From QZKY01 sp964488675 (GTDB lineage Bacteria; Pseudomonadota; Gammaproteobacteria; Burkholderiales; Burkholderiaceae_D): DNA of 38,007 nucleotides. The notes below the pieces were generated by a model. That model was not told the origin of the DNA and ran no database searches. It saw nothing but the letters and a program-made list of their open reading frames with translations. The stretch covers positions 1 through 38,007 of the forward strand of contig CAZAWA010000009.1 in NCBI GenBank assembly GCA_964488675.1, in the 5' to 3' direction. The position numbers and the translations under genes were made by a program. Below, one piece after another: positions 24,950 through 33,231 of the stretch (the first letter of the stretch is position 1; each line of letters opens with the position of its first letter).

Positions 24950-25879
24950 ATGGCTGTACTGGTTATTGCAGAACACGACAACGCATCCCTCAAGGCGAAT
25001 ACGCTGAACACCGTCACTGCCGCTGCGCAGTGCGGGAGCGACATTCATATCCTCATTGCGGGACATCAATGCGGTGCCGCAGTCGATGCGGCGGCAAAAA
25101 TTTCTGGCGTATCGAAGGTGCTGGTGGCAGAGGCGCCGCATTTCGCCGACGGCCTTGCCGAGAATGTCGCCGAACAGGCGCTCGCAATTGCAGGCGGTTA
25201 TTCGCACATTCTCGCGCCGGCTTCGGCTTACGGAAAGAATGTGTTGCCGCGCGTTGCGGCACGACTCGATGTCGGGCAGATTTCAGAAATCATCAGGATT
25301 GAATCTTCCGACACATTCGACCGGACAATTTATGCCGGCAATGCGATTGCGACCGTTCAGTCCTCCGATCCGATCAAGGTGATTACGGTGCGCACCACCT
25401 GTTTTCAGGCGGCCGAATCTGCAGGTGCAGCGGCGGTCGAGACAGTGGAGTCTGTCGCCGGTTTTGACAAGGTGCGCTTCGTTTCACGCGAACTCGCCGC
25501 GTCCGACCGGCCGGAACTGACTTCGGCCAAGGTCGTTGTGGCCGGTGGGCGCGGACTGGATTCGGTCGAAGACTTTGAACTTCTCGGTCAGCTTGCTGAC
25601 AAACTTGGCGCGGCCATGGGCGCGTCACGCGCGGCGGTCGATGCAGGGTTTGTCCCGAACGACTGGCAGATTGGGCAGACGGGGAAGATTGTCGCCCCCG
25701 ATCTGTACATTGCGGTCGGCATATCCGGTGCGATCCAGCATGTGGCGGGCATCAAGGGTTCCAAAACAATCGTCGCCATCAATCAGGATGAGGATGCGCC
25801 CATTTTCCTCGTATCCGATTACGGCATCGTTGGCGACCTGTTCGAACTTGTGCCGCAACTCATTGCCGAACTCGAATAA
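24950..25879 (+). CDS. etfA: Electron transfer flavoprotein alpha subunit
   Basis: This 309-residue partner of EtfB has its FAD-binding domain in the C-terminal half: GGRGLDSVEDFELL, GASRAAVDAGFVPND, QIGQTGKIVAPDLYIAVGIS and GAIQHVAGIKGSKTIVAINQ, followed by DEDAPIF. The N-terminal half shows ILAPASAYGKNVLPRVAARL. It is the second gene of a two-gene operon. A GC-rich hairpin (25898-25914, ATGCGCC/GGCGCAT) lies 19 bases after the stop without a T-tract. Confidence 0.98.
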   Translation: MAVLVIAEHDNASLKANTLNTVTAAAQCGSDIHILIAGHQCGAAVDAAAKISGVSKVLVAEAPHFADGLAENVAEQALAIAGGYSHILAPASAYGKNVLPRVAARLDVGQISEIIRIESSDTFDRTIYAGNAIATVQSSDPIKVITVRTTCFQAAESAGAAAVETVESVAGFDKVRFVSRELAASDRPELTSAKVVVAGGRGLDSVEDFELLGQLADKLGAAMGASRAAVDAGFVPNDWQIGQTGKIVAPDLYIAVGISGAIQHVAGIKGSKTIVAINQDEDAPIFLVSDYGIVGDLFELVPQLIAELE

Positions 25880-25897
25880 CGCCAGCTGACTTGATTC

Positions 25898-25914
25898 ATG
25901 CGCCGATGGCGCAT
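25898..25914 (+). terminator. Short hairpin after etfA
   Basis: ATGCGCC (25898-25904), loop GAT, and GGCGCAT (25908-25914) form a perfect 7-bp stem. No T-run follows, so it may pause or protect the transcript end more than act as a classic terminator. Confidence 0.35.
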
Positions 25915-26111
25915 CGAACAGGCGGCAAACCCGCAAGAGACAGAGGGTTGTGTGCCGCTATGGCAATGGTTGTCTTCCCCGCGATTGCTGTCGATCTCGG
26001 GCCATTTTCATCTCAAGATCGCTGATCAATAATCATTTGTTCAGCCTGACAAAACATTGCCATCTGGCAAACTTGCCCAATCTGTGTCGTGCCGTCGCGA
26101 CACATCAAAAA

Positions 26112-26157
26112 AAACTATATATAGTGTTTTCTAAAATTTAAACGCCATATATAGTGT
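26112..26157 (+). promoter_or_regulatory. Two tandem NrdR boxes upstream of the ribonucleotide reductase gene
   Basis: AACTATATATAGTGT (26113-26127) and GCCATATATAGTGT (26144-26157) both fit the NrdR-box pattern (ACA-CWATATWTNGTGT-like). They are spaced 30 bp, about three helical turns, the usual arrangement. NrdR, with bound dATP or ATP, represses ribonucleotide reductase genes. This predicts dNTP-linked control of the downstream nrdJ gene. The remainder of the 360-bp gap (25880-26239) has no gene that I can support. Confidence 0.8.
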
Positions 26158-26239
26158 CGCATACAGATTTTACTTTTCGGATTAGACGGCGACTCCGGGC
26201 ATCATCATGCCGTTGTCGACGGGTTTCAAGGAGCAAACG

Positions 26240-29095
26240 ATGCAGCAAAACCATAACGCCACTATTTCCCTCTCCGAGCCGCAAGAAATTTCTACCGAGG
26301 TCCTGATCGAAAAGTATGCGAAGGGGGAAGAAACGACGGTCGATGAAGTGCTGTCGAGGGTGGCGGAGGCGTTGGCCGAGGTGGAACCCGGAAAGAACCG
26401 GACCAAGCATGCCGAGGAATTTCTGTGGGCCATGCAGCATGGGTTCATTCCTGCAGGGCGCGTCAGCAGCGCGGCGGGGACGGGCTTGCAAACCACGCTG
26501 ATCAACTGTTTTGTCCAGCCGGTTGGCGATTCGATCACCAATGTCGTCAACAACAAGCCGGGAATCTATACGGCGCTGGCACAGGCTGCTGAAACCATGC
26601 GTCGCGGCGGCGGCGTTGGCTACAATTTTTCCGCCATTCGTCCCAGAGGTGCCAAGGTCAAGGGCACGGGCAGCAGCGCTTCCGGCCCGCTCTCCTACAT
26701 GAAAGTGTTTGATCGCTCCTGCGAAACGGTCGAGTCGGCCGGCGCGCGGCGCGGTGCGCAGATGGCAGTCCTCAACATCGACCATCCGGATGTGATCCAG
26801 TTCATCACAGCCAAGCAGGAAAGAGGGCAGCTCAACAATTTCAATGTGTCGGTCGGTGTGACCGACGCGTTCATGCGTGCGATAGAGGCAGACGAGCATT
26901 ACGAGTTGGTGCATGCGGCAGAACCCAATGATGAATTGAAGCAGTCAGGCGCCTATAAACGCGATGACGGCGTGTGGTTGTACCAGAAGATGCGCGCGCG
27001 GGATGTCTGGGACTTGATCATGAAATGCACCTACGCAGCTGCCGAACCCGGCGTGCTCTACATGGATCGCATCAACGACGAAAACAACCTTTCTTATTGC
27101 GAAGTGATCGAGGCGACCAATCCCTGCGGCGAGCAGCCCCTGCCGGATTATGGCTGTTGCTGCCTCGGCAGCCTGAACCTGACTGCCTATGTAAAAGATC
27201 CGTTTTCGGACGAGCCGTCGTTTGATTTCGATCTTTTCGAACGCGTGACCAGGGTAGCGGTGCGCATGCTCGACAATGTGCTGATTGCGACGCAATGGCC
27301 GCTGGAAGAACAGGCGCGCGAGGCGTCGGCCAAGCGCCGCCTCGGCCTTGGCTTCACGGGGCTGGGCGATGCGCTGATTATGCTGGGTGTTCGCTATGAC
27401 TCGCCGGAGGGGCGTGAACTTGCCGCCAGGATTTCTCGCGTGATGCGCGATTCGGCCTATTGGGGCTCGGTCGATCTGGCGAAAGAACGCGGCGCTTTTC
27501 CGCTGCTCGATGTGGAGCAATACCTCAAGGGCGGTTTTGCCTCGCGCCTGCCCGATGATTTGAAGGGCGCGATTCGCGTTCATGGCATTCGCAACTCTCA
27601 CCTCACCTCGATTGCGCCGACTGGCACAATTTCGCTGGCGTTTGCCGACAATGCATCGAACGGAATTGAGCCCGCGTTCTCCTGGTTCTACAACCGTACC
27701 AAGCGCATGCCGGATGGCACCAAGAAGGACTACACCGTCGAGGATCACGCATTCCGCGTATATCGCTCGATGGGGCGCGATGTGAACAACCTGCCGGACG
27801 CCTTCGTTTCTGCGCTGGAGATATCCGCCATCGATCACATGCTGATGGTGGCTGTTGTCGCGCCATACATCGACGCTGCAATTTCCAAGACGGTCAATGT
27901 CGCCGAAGACTATCCGTACGAGGACTTCAAGGATCTGTACATGGAGGCCTGGCGCAAGGGCCTGAAGGGCATTACCACCTACCGACCGAACAATGTCCTC
28001 GGTGCGGTGTTGTCGGTTCCGGCAGCGAATACCGAGCCGGCCAATTCGCAACCTGTCATGCTGTCCGAGCATGACCGGCGCATGGTGTTGAAGGAGGCGA
28101 CGACATCGGCACCGCTTGCATCGCTAAGGTGGCCATCCCGCCCCTCGCTGCCGATGGGCGCATCCGGCTGGGTCAGTGAGCAAATCCAGACGCCGCAGGG
28201 CGAATTTGCCGTCGTCGTGTCCGATCATGGCGGCATCCCGTTCGAAGTCTGGGTGCTGGGCGGGCAGCCGCCACGCGGACTGGATGCGATTGCCAAGACC
28301 CTGTCGACCGACATGCGCGCCAATGATCGCGGCTGGCTGCACAAGCGATTTGCCATGCTGGAGCAAACCTATGGCGCCCCGTTCTGGATGCAGATGCCGC
28401 CGAATGGCGATCTGGTGCAGGTGCCGAGTGCGACGGCCGCGCTGGCCAAACTGGTCAGGTGGCGCTACAACCAGCTGGGAGCGCTGGATTTAAGGGACAG
28501 CGATCCGACACCGGTTCTGGACGCACTGTTCGCGCCGCATGAACCCAAGACCGGCACCGATGGAACACTGGCATGGGTGGCGGATATCCGCAATCCATCA
28601 ACCGAAGACGAATTCGTGCTGATGCTGAAAGAGTTGCAGATGCCGGACGGCACGCGCAGGCCATACAGCATGGGACTGACCGGTGGTCATCCGCCTGCGC
28701 TCGATGGCCTGTGCAAGATATTGAGTGTGGATATGCGTATCATCGATCCGGCCTGGATCGGCATGAAGCTGCGCAAGCTGCTGAATTATGCGGAGCCACT
28801 TGGCGATTTTCTTGCGCGCGTTCCCGGCGGCAACAAGCAGACGAGTTATCCTTCCACCGTTGCCTACATCGCACAGCTCGTGATCCACCGCTACGCGATG
28901 CTCGGCATTCTGAATGAGGATGGCACGCCGACCAGCAACATGGGTGTCGTGACCGAAGACCCGAAGCGGCATGTGGCAAAACCCGCGCCGATTATTGCGG
29001 GCAAGCTGTGCCGCGAGTGCGGCAACATGGCGATGATTCGCAAGGATGGCTGCGATTTTTGTACGGCGTGCGGCGCGATTGGGAGTTGTGGATAG
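26240..29095 (+). CDS. nrdJ: Adenosylcobalamin-dependent (class II) ribonucleoside-diphosphate reductase
   Basis: This enzyme reduces ribonucleotides using a B12-derived radical, with or without oxygen. It has 951 residues. Visible: FIPAGRVSSAAGTGLQTTLI near residue 70, the radical-site block NPCGEQPLPDYG (Asn-Cys-Glu, near 294) and SIAPTGTISLAFADNASNGI near 450. After about residue 640 there are two related TSCPD-like modules (around 643-760 and 789-905), then a C-terminal cysteine region CRECGN and CDFCTACG that may shuttle electrons from thioredoxin. The ATG at 26240 is preceded by AAGGAG (26228-26233); the ATG at 26207 is in frame but has no such site. Two NrdR boxes lie upstream. Confidence 0.96.
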   Translation: MQQNHNATISLSEPQEISTEVLIEKYAKGEETTVDEVLSRVAEALAEVEPGKNRTKHAEEFLWAMQHGFIPAGRVSSAAGTGLQTTLINCFVQPVGDSITNVVNNKPGIYTALAQAAETMRRGGGVGYNFSAIRPRGAKVKGTGSSASGPLSYMKVFDRSCETVESAGARRGAQMAVLNIDHPDVIQFITAKQERGQLNNFNVSVGVTDAFMRAIEADEHYELVHAAEPNDELKQSGAYKRDDGVWLYQKMRARDVWDLIMKCTYAAAEPGVLYMDRINDENNLSYCEVIEATNPCGEQPLPDYGCCCLGSLNLTAYVKDPFSDEPSFDFDLFERVTRVAVRMLDNVLIATQWPLEEQAREASAKRRLGLGFTGLGDALIMLGVRYDSPEGRELAARISRVMRDSAYWGSVDLAKERGAFPLLDVEQYLKGGFASRLPDDLKGAIRVHGIRNSHLTSIAPTGTISLAFADNASNGIEPAFSWFYNRTKRMPDGTKKDYTVEDHAFRVYRSMGRDVNNLPDAFVSALEISAIDHMLMVAVVAPYIDAAISKTVNVAEDYPYEDFKDLYMEAWRKGLKGITTYRPNNVLGAVLSVPAANTEPANSQPVMLSEHDRRMVLKEATTSAPLASLRWPSRPSLPMGASGWVSEQIQTPQGEFAVVVSDHGGIPFEVWVLGGQPPRGLDAIAKTLSTDMRANDRGWLHKRFAMLEQTYGAPFWMQMPPNGDLVQVPSATAALAKLVRWRYNQLGALDLRDSDPTPVLDALFAPHEPKTGTDGTLAWVADIRNPSTEDEFVLMLKELQMPDGTRRPYSMGLTGGHPPALDGLCKILSVDMRIIDPAWIGMKLRKLLNYAEPLGDFLARVPGGNKQTSYPSTVAYIAQLVIHRYAMLGILNEDGTPTSNMGVVTEDPKRHVAKPAPIIAGKLCRECGNMAMIRKDGCDFCTACGAIGSCG

Positions 29096-29107
29096 CAGGT
29101 GTATTTA

Positions 29108-29500
29108 ATGGGGGGGCTGTTGGCCAGCAAGAAACCAGATACCGCAAGACTGAATCGCATCGTCGCCGAAGCCAATAAAAGCGCGGAGCAGCGTGACAAA
29201 GGCTATCGCGCGCGCGCTTTGCAGATTTATCCGTGGACATGCGGTCGTTGCACGCGCGAATTTACCCGTATCAACTTGCAGCAATTAACGGTTCATCATC
29301 GCGACCACAACCACGACAACAATCCTCCTGACGGCAGCAACTGGGAATTGTTGTGCCTGTACTGTCATGACAATGAACACTCGCGCTATATTGAGGCCGA
29401 TCGGAATGGCACATCAGGGCAAAGCAGGGCACCTGCGCAGGTGGCAACGCATAATCCATTTGCTGCATTGGAAGGGCTGCTGAAGAACAAAAATAGATAA
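29108..29500 (+). CDS. yajD: YajD-type HNH nuclease-family protein
   Basis: This 130-residue protein closely follows the E. coli YajD pattern: YPWTCGRCTREF (Cys45, Cys48), LTVHHRDHNHDNNPPDGSNW (His63, His64), ELLCLYCHDNEHS (Cys83, Cys86, His91) and a closing HNPFAALEGLL. The two Cys pairs bind zinc around an HNH core. The family has unknown biological function. The ATG at 29108 is preferred over GTG at 29099 because CAGGTG lies at a proper distance. It begins 12 bases after the reductase gene. Confidence 0.9.
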   Translation: MGGLLASKKPDTARLNRIVAEANKSAEQRDKGYRARALQIYPWTCGRCTREFTRINLQQLTVHHRDHNHDNNPPDGSNWELLCLYCHDNEHSRYIEADRNGTSGQSRAPAQVATHNPFAALEGLLKNKNR

Positions 29501-29566
29501 TGTCGCAAATCGCGAGAAGGCCATTTCTCGGAAAGAGATGAAAAAATCAAACAAAATTTATTGTCG

Positions 29567-30208
29567 ATGACATCAATCATGTTCCATCGCATCCTGGCGC
29601 TCATAATTATTTCGCTTGCGATTGTGGCTTGCAGCCGCACGCCAAAATTTTCTGCGTTGCCAGCCGGAAGCATCGTACTGGCGTTTGGCGACAGCGTGAC
29701 CTACGGCACCGGCGCAGGCAGTGGCGAGGACTGGCCTGCGCTGCTCGCCGGGGCGACTGGGTGGCACATCGTCAATGCCGGCATTCCCGGAGACACGGCG
29801 GCGCAGGGCAAAGAACGGATTGGTGCATTGCTGGAGGAACATCGTCCGGCGATGGTCATTGTCGAAATGGGCGGCAACGATTTTCTCAGGGGGCGATCCC
29901 CGAAAGCGGTGAAGGAAGATTTGCGCGAAATACTGGCAACAATCCGTCGAAGCGGCGCCAGTGCTGTGCTGGTTGCGGTTCCGGAAGCATCCGTCTTTGG
30001 CGCAGTCGTTCAGCGACTGTCGGACGCGGTCATCTACGAAGAACTCGGCAAGGAAGAAAAAGTGGCGGTCGTTGGCGGCGTTTTCTCTGGCGTTCTTGCG
30101 CAAGCCGATCTGCGCGCGGATCCGATCCACCCTAATGCCAGGGGATACCGGCAGATGGCCAACGGGATGGTTGCGGAATTCAAGAGAAACGGTTTGCTCG
30201 GGGATTGA
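29567..30208 (+). CDS. SGNH-hydrolase lipoprotein (TesA/arylesterase-like)
   Basis: This is a GDSL-type hydrolase with an N-terminal lipoprotein signal: a hydrophobic stretch ILALIIISLAIVAC ending in Cys22 (lipobox IVAC). The SGNH blocks are all present: FGDSVTYG (Ser43), NAGIPGDTA, EMGGNDFLRG (Asn of block III) and DPIHPNARGY (Asp185, His188). It probably cleaves esters or thioesters in the envelope. Starts at 29561 (TTG), 29567 (ATG) and 29579 (ATG) all keep the signal; I chose 29567 but it is not decided. About 66 bp separate it from the HNH gene. Confidence 0.85.
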   Translation: MTSIMFHRILALIIISLAIVACSRTPKFSALPAGSIVLAFGDSVTYGTGAGSGEDWPALLAGATGWHIVNAGIPGDTAAQGKERIGALLEEHRPAMVIVEMGGNDFLRGRSPKAVKEDLREILATIRRSGASAVLVAVPEASVFGAVVQRLSDAVIYEELGKEEKVAVVGGVFSGVLAQADLRADPIHPNARGYRQMANGMVAEFKRNGLLGD

Positions 30209-30247
30209 TGTGATGCTGTTTGCCATTTCATGCAAAGGGAGCCAGAC

Positions 30248-30697
30248 ATGAAGCCGTTGCAAACTTACCCTGTGTCGGGCATTACGGTGACCTTCGATCC
30301 GAACATCTGCATCCATTCGGCGGCGTGCCTGAAGAGTTTGCCTGCGGTTTTCGATATCAAGCGCAGTCCGTGGATCAGTGCGGATGCCGCAACTGTCGAA
30401 CAGATTGTCGCGACCATCGACCAGTGTCCGTCGCGTGCCCTGAAGTATGTACTTGAAGGAAAGGCAGGGTCGAAGGACGCGGCGCATGGCGGTCAGCCGG
30501 TGGCAACAATCAGGATCACCAGGAATGGGCCGTTGCTGGTGGATGGCCTTTTTGTGTTGATCGACGACACCGGCGCCACGGTCGGCACGACACGCACCGC
30601 CGCGCTGTGCCGTTGCGGCGCGACGCGCAATGCGCCATTCTGCGATGGCAGTCATGTGAAAATCGGATTTGCACCAATCAAGAAAGAGGGAAGCTGA
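30248..30697 (+). CDS. Fer4_19 plus CDGSH iron-sulfur protein
   Basis: This 149-residue protein joins two iron-sulfur modules. The N-terminal part has Cys21, His23, Cys27 and Cys60 (CIHSAAC and IDQCPSRAL), as in the Fer4_19/YjdI group. The C-terminal part has CRCGATRNAPFCDGSH (Cys121, Cys123, Cys132, His136), the CDGSH signature that binds a 2Fe-2S cluster with one His ligand. The ATG at 30248 is preceded by AAGGGA at 30235-30240. The CitE-like gene begins one base after its stop, so the two are co-transcribed. A role in electron transfer or cluster handling is likely but not shown. Confidence 0.88.
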   Translation: MKPLQTYPVSGITVTFDPNICIHSAACLKSLPAVFDIKRSPWISADAATVEQIVATIDQCPSRALKYVLEGKAGSKDAAHGGQPVATIRITRNGPLLVDGLFVLIDDTGATVGTTRTAALCRCGATRNAPFCDGSHVKIGFAPIKKEGS

Positions 30698-30698
30698 G

Positions 30699-31508
30699 AT
30701 GAAACCACCGTTTACTTACCTGTTCGTTCCGGGCAACCGGCCACAGCGATTTGACAAGGCGCAGGCGTCTGGCGCGGGCGCGATTGTTCTCGATCTGGAA
30801 GATTCTGTCGTACCGGACGGAAAGGTGGCGGCACGCGACCAGATTGCACGCTGGCTGGCGCAAAGCCCGGCCGGCGACATCGTGGTGCGCGTTAACGCCA
30901 GGCAGTCGCGGTGGTTTGCCGATGATCTCGCACTGCTGCGGGAGTCGAAAGTCCGTTACGCGATACTGCCCAAGGCAGAATCTGCAGACGACATCGCGGC
31001 CGTGCTGGCAGCGATGCCGGAAGATGGCATGGTGTTGCCGCTGATTGAAAGCGCGCGCGGATTGCAAAATGTTGACATCATCGCACAAGCGCCGCGCGTG
31101 CAGCGGATTGCGTTTGGTGCGCTCGATTATGCGGTCGACATGAACTTGTCCGGTGATGAACGAGGCCTGATTTATCCGCTAAGCCGCATAGCTGCGGCGT
31201 CTCGCTGTGCTGGCATCGCGTCGCCGATCTCGGGCGTGACGCTAGCGATTGACGATCAAGCCGCATTGCTGGCTGATTTCGCCTTCGCCCGTGCGTTCGG
31301 TTTCGGCGCGAAGTTGTGCATACATCCGAATCAGGTAAAAATCATCGAACGGGCGATGATGCCGACATTGGCGCAAATTGAGTGGGCGCGCCGCGTGATT
31401 GCGGCGGCGTCCAGTGGTCAGGGCGCGGTGCAACTTGATGGCAAAATGGTCGATAAGCCCGTATTGCTGCAGGCGCAGGGGATACTGGCGCGGGCGCCGA
31501 AGCGATAA
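30699..31508 (+). CDS. HpcH/HpaI aldolase family, CitE-like CoA-ester lyase
   Basis: This protein of about 269 residues has the CitE blocks YLFVPGNRPQRFDKA, VLDLEDSVVPDGK (Asp32, Glu34, Asp35), VRVNARQSRW, LPLIESARGL, FGALDYAVDM and CIHPNQV. The family includes citrate lyase beta, malyl-CoA and citramalyl-CoA lyases. No citrate-lyase alpha or gamma genes are present, so a stand-alone lyase is more likely. It starts one base after the iron-sulfur gene. An 11-bp stem (31495-31523) spans its stop codon. Confidence 0.85.
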   Translation: MKPPFTYLFVPGNRPQRFDKAQASGAGAIVLDLEDSVVPDGKVAARDQIARWLAQSPAGDIVVRVNARQSRWFADDLALLRESKVRYAILPKAESADDIAAVLAAMPEDGMVLPLIESARGLQNVDIIAQAPRVQRIAFGALDYAVDMNLSGDERGLIYPLSRIAAASRCAGIASPISGVTLAIDDQAALLADFAFARAFGFGAKLCIHPNQVKIIERAMMPTLAQIEWARRVIAAASSGQGAVQLDGKMVDKPVLLQAQGILARAPKR

Positions 31509-31523
31509 TTTCTCGCTTCGGCG
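31495..31523. terminator. Stem-loop spanning the CitE-like stop codon
   Basis: CGCCGAAGCGA (31495-31505) and TCGCTTCGGCG (31513-31523) form a perfect 11-bp stem with a 7-base loop that contains the TAA. It lies between convergent genes (rhlE ends at 31567). No T-tract follows. A second small palindrome, CTGAATC/GATTCAG, lies at 31545-31559. Confidence 0.45.
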
Positions 31524-31566
31524 ACATTTGCGCAGCTTTCAATTCTGAATCGGATTCAGATCGTAA

Positions 31567-32874
31567 TCAGGCAGCCCGTGCGCTGGCGTGGCGGCTGCCG
31601 TTGTTTCGCCCCTGTCCCCGGCCATGGACGGGCTTTGCGTTTTGCTGCGGTCGTTGCTGCTGCGTGCGCTGGCCGGACGGTGCGGCGCGACGAGGCGACG
31701 GGTTGCTGCGACCGTTCTGGATGGGCTCGGCCTTGATGCGCGGATCGGGCTCGAACCCGGCAACGGCCTTGACCTCGATTTCGCGTTTGAGCAGTCGCTC
31801 GATGTCGTGCAGCAGTTTATGCTCATCCACGCACACCAGCGAAACGGCTTCGCCGGAACTTCCGGCGCGGCCGATGCGGCCGATGCAGTGCACATAGTCC
31901 TCGGGCACATTCAGCAGCTCGTAATTCACCACGAACGGCAACTGGTCGATGTCAATGCCGCGCGCGGCGATGTCGGTGGCCACCAGCACATGCAGCTTGA
32001 GGTTTTTGAAGTCTTCCAGTGCGCGGGTGCGTGCGCCCTGACTCTTGTTGCCGTGGATGGCAGCGGAGCGGATGCCTGCCTTGTCCAGTTTTTCGGACAG
32101 TGCGTTGGCGCCATGCTTGGTGCGTGTAAACACCAGCACCTGATGCCAGCCATGATCGCCGATTAGCTTGACGAGCAGATCGCGCTTCTTCGCCTTGTCG
32201 ACAAAATAGACGCTTTGTCCGACCGCTTCCGCCGGCGCATTGCAGCGCGCCACTTCGACTTGCTTCGGATTGCGCAGGTAGCTCGCGGCCAGCGTGCGGA
32301 TTTCATCGGAGAAGGTGGCGGAAAACATCAGCGTCTGCTTTTGCTTGGGCAGCAGCGCGACAACCTTGCGGATGTCGCGAATGAAGCCCATGTCGAGCAT
32401 GCGGTCGGCTTCATCGAGAATGAAAATCTCGACGCCGGAAAGATCCACATTGCGCTGGCCGACATGGTCGAGCAAACGACCCGGCGTTGCCACGACGATG
32501 TCAACACCTTTGCGCAGTGCCGAGGTCTGCGGCATCATGCCGACGCCGCCGTAGATCACGGCGGATTTGACGGGAACGAACTTGCCGTAAGCGCGCACGC
32601 TTTCCTCCACCTGGGCGGCGAGCTCGCGCGTTGGCGTCAGCACCAGCACGCGCGGTTTGTTTTTCGATGGCGCCGGGCGCTGGCTCAGCAATTGCAATAC
32701 GGGCAGGACAAATCCGGCAGTTTTGCCAGTGCCGGTCTGGGCAGCGGCCATCAAATCATGTCCGCCCAGCACGACGGGAATCGCCTGCAACTGAACGGGA
32801 GTGGGGGTGTCATAACCTTGTTCGGAAACGGCACGCAAAAGGTCGGCGGACAGGCCGAGATCGGTGAAATGCAT
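31567..32874 (-). CDS. rhlE: DEAD-box RNA helicase, RhlE type
   Basis: This 435-residue helicase shows the Q motif (FTDLGLSADLLRAVSEQGYD, then TPTPVQLQAIP), motif I AQTGTGKT, PTRELAAQ, TPGRLLDH, DEAD near residues 153-156, SATF, VATDIAARGIDI and HCIGRIGRAG. The C-terminal tail (about 390-435) is basic and Gln/Arg/Gly-rich, usual for RNA binding. The ATG at 32874 is the family start, with AGGAG upstream on the - strand; a longer frame to 32997 is leader sequence. A candidate extended -10 box lies about 140 bp upstream, so the transcript has a long leader. Confidence 0.95.
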   Translation of the reverse strand: MHFTDLGLSADLLRAVSEQGYDTPTPVQLQAIPVVLGGHDLMAAAQTGTGKTAGFVLPVLQLLSQRPAPSKNKPRVLVLTPTRELAAQVEESVRAYGKFVPVKSAVIYGGVGMMPQTSALRKGVDIVVATPGRLLDHVGQRNVDLSGVEIFILDEADRMLDMGFIRDIRKVVALLPKQKQTLMFSATFSDEIRTLAASYLRNPKQVEVARCNAPAEAVGQSVYFVDKAKKRDLLVKLIGDHGWHQVLVFTRTKHGANALSEKLDKAGIRSAAIHGNKSQGARTRALEDFKNLKLHVLVATDIAARGIDIDQLPFVVNYELLNVPEDYVHCIGRIGRAGSSGEAVSLVCVDEHKLLHDIERLLKREIEVKAVAGFEPDPRIKAEPIQNGRSNPSPRRAAPSGQRTQQQRPQQNAKPVHGRGQGRNNGSRHASARAA

Positions 32875-33013
32875 TTGGAAAATACTCCTGGAATCGGCCT
32901 TGCGTGCTATGCACGAAACAGTCCAGGCAGAATCGCTATGGGGATGAAACGCGGAAAGGAAATCTGAACGCGGTCGCTGGCAGCGGACTGATTGCATGGC
33001 CAGCGAGGTGCGG

Positions 33014-33022
33014 AGTATAGCA
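33014..33022 (-). promoter_or_regulatory. Candidate extended -10 promoter for rhlE
   Basis: On the - strand, TGCTATACT matches an extended -10 (TGN-TATACT). It would give a 5' leader of about 130 bases before the rhlE ATG at 32874. No convincing -35 box is seen, which is common for extended -10 promoters. Confidence 0.45.
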
Positions 33023-33114
33023 GCTATCCGTGTTTGGTGTTGTGAGGAGCATTTAGTATGTGCACCGACTTTGACTCGTTGGTTTCACGCTCGCGGTGCC
33101 AACTATGCAAATGG

Positions 33115-33188
33115 GTAGGTTGGGCTGACGCAGGAAGCCCAACAATGCGCGGCAGGTGTTGGGCTTCGCTCCGCTCTGCCCAACCTAC
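33115..33188. repeat. Small inverted-repeat element (MITE-like)
   Basis: Terminal arms GTAGGTTGGGC (33115-33125) and GCCCAACCTAC (33178-33188) are perfect 11-bp inverted repeats. Inside them GAAGCCCAACA (33134-33144) and TGTTGGGCTTC (33157-33167) form a second perfect 11-bp pair. The element is 74 bp and carries no gene. I recall GTAGGTTGGGC-type palindromes as frequent dispersed repeats in proteobacteria. It lies between rhlE and the homospermidine synthase gene. Confidence 0.75.
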
Positions 33189-33190
33189 TT

Positions 33191-33231
33191 GGCTATCCAA
33201 CCCTCGTGGCTATCCAACCCTCGTGGCTATC
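33191..33231. repeat. 17-bp tandem repeat at the 3' end of the homospermidine synthase gene
   Basis: GGCTATCCAACCCTCGT occurs twice in tandem (33191-33207 and 33208-33224), and GGCTATC starts a third partial copy (33225-33231). The third copy includes the gene's stop codon (CTA at 33227-33229 on the + strand), so the array seems to have grown from the end of the coding sequence. Confidence 0.8.

Noticed and set aside
26057..26070. Palindrome TTGCCATCTGGCAA in the etfA-nrdJ gap
   Set aside because: It has short 6-bp arms, no second copy, and is not at a known promoter position; too weak to call an operator.
26083..26104. Hairpin TGTGTCG/CGACACA upstream of the NrdR boxes as a terminator
   Set aside because: It is followed by an A-run on the + strand, not a T-run, so it is not an intrinsic terminator for etfA.
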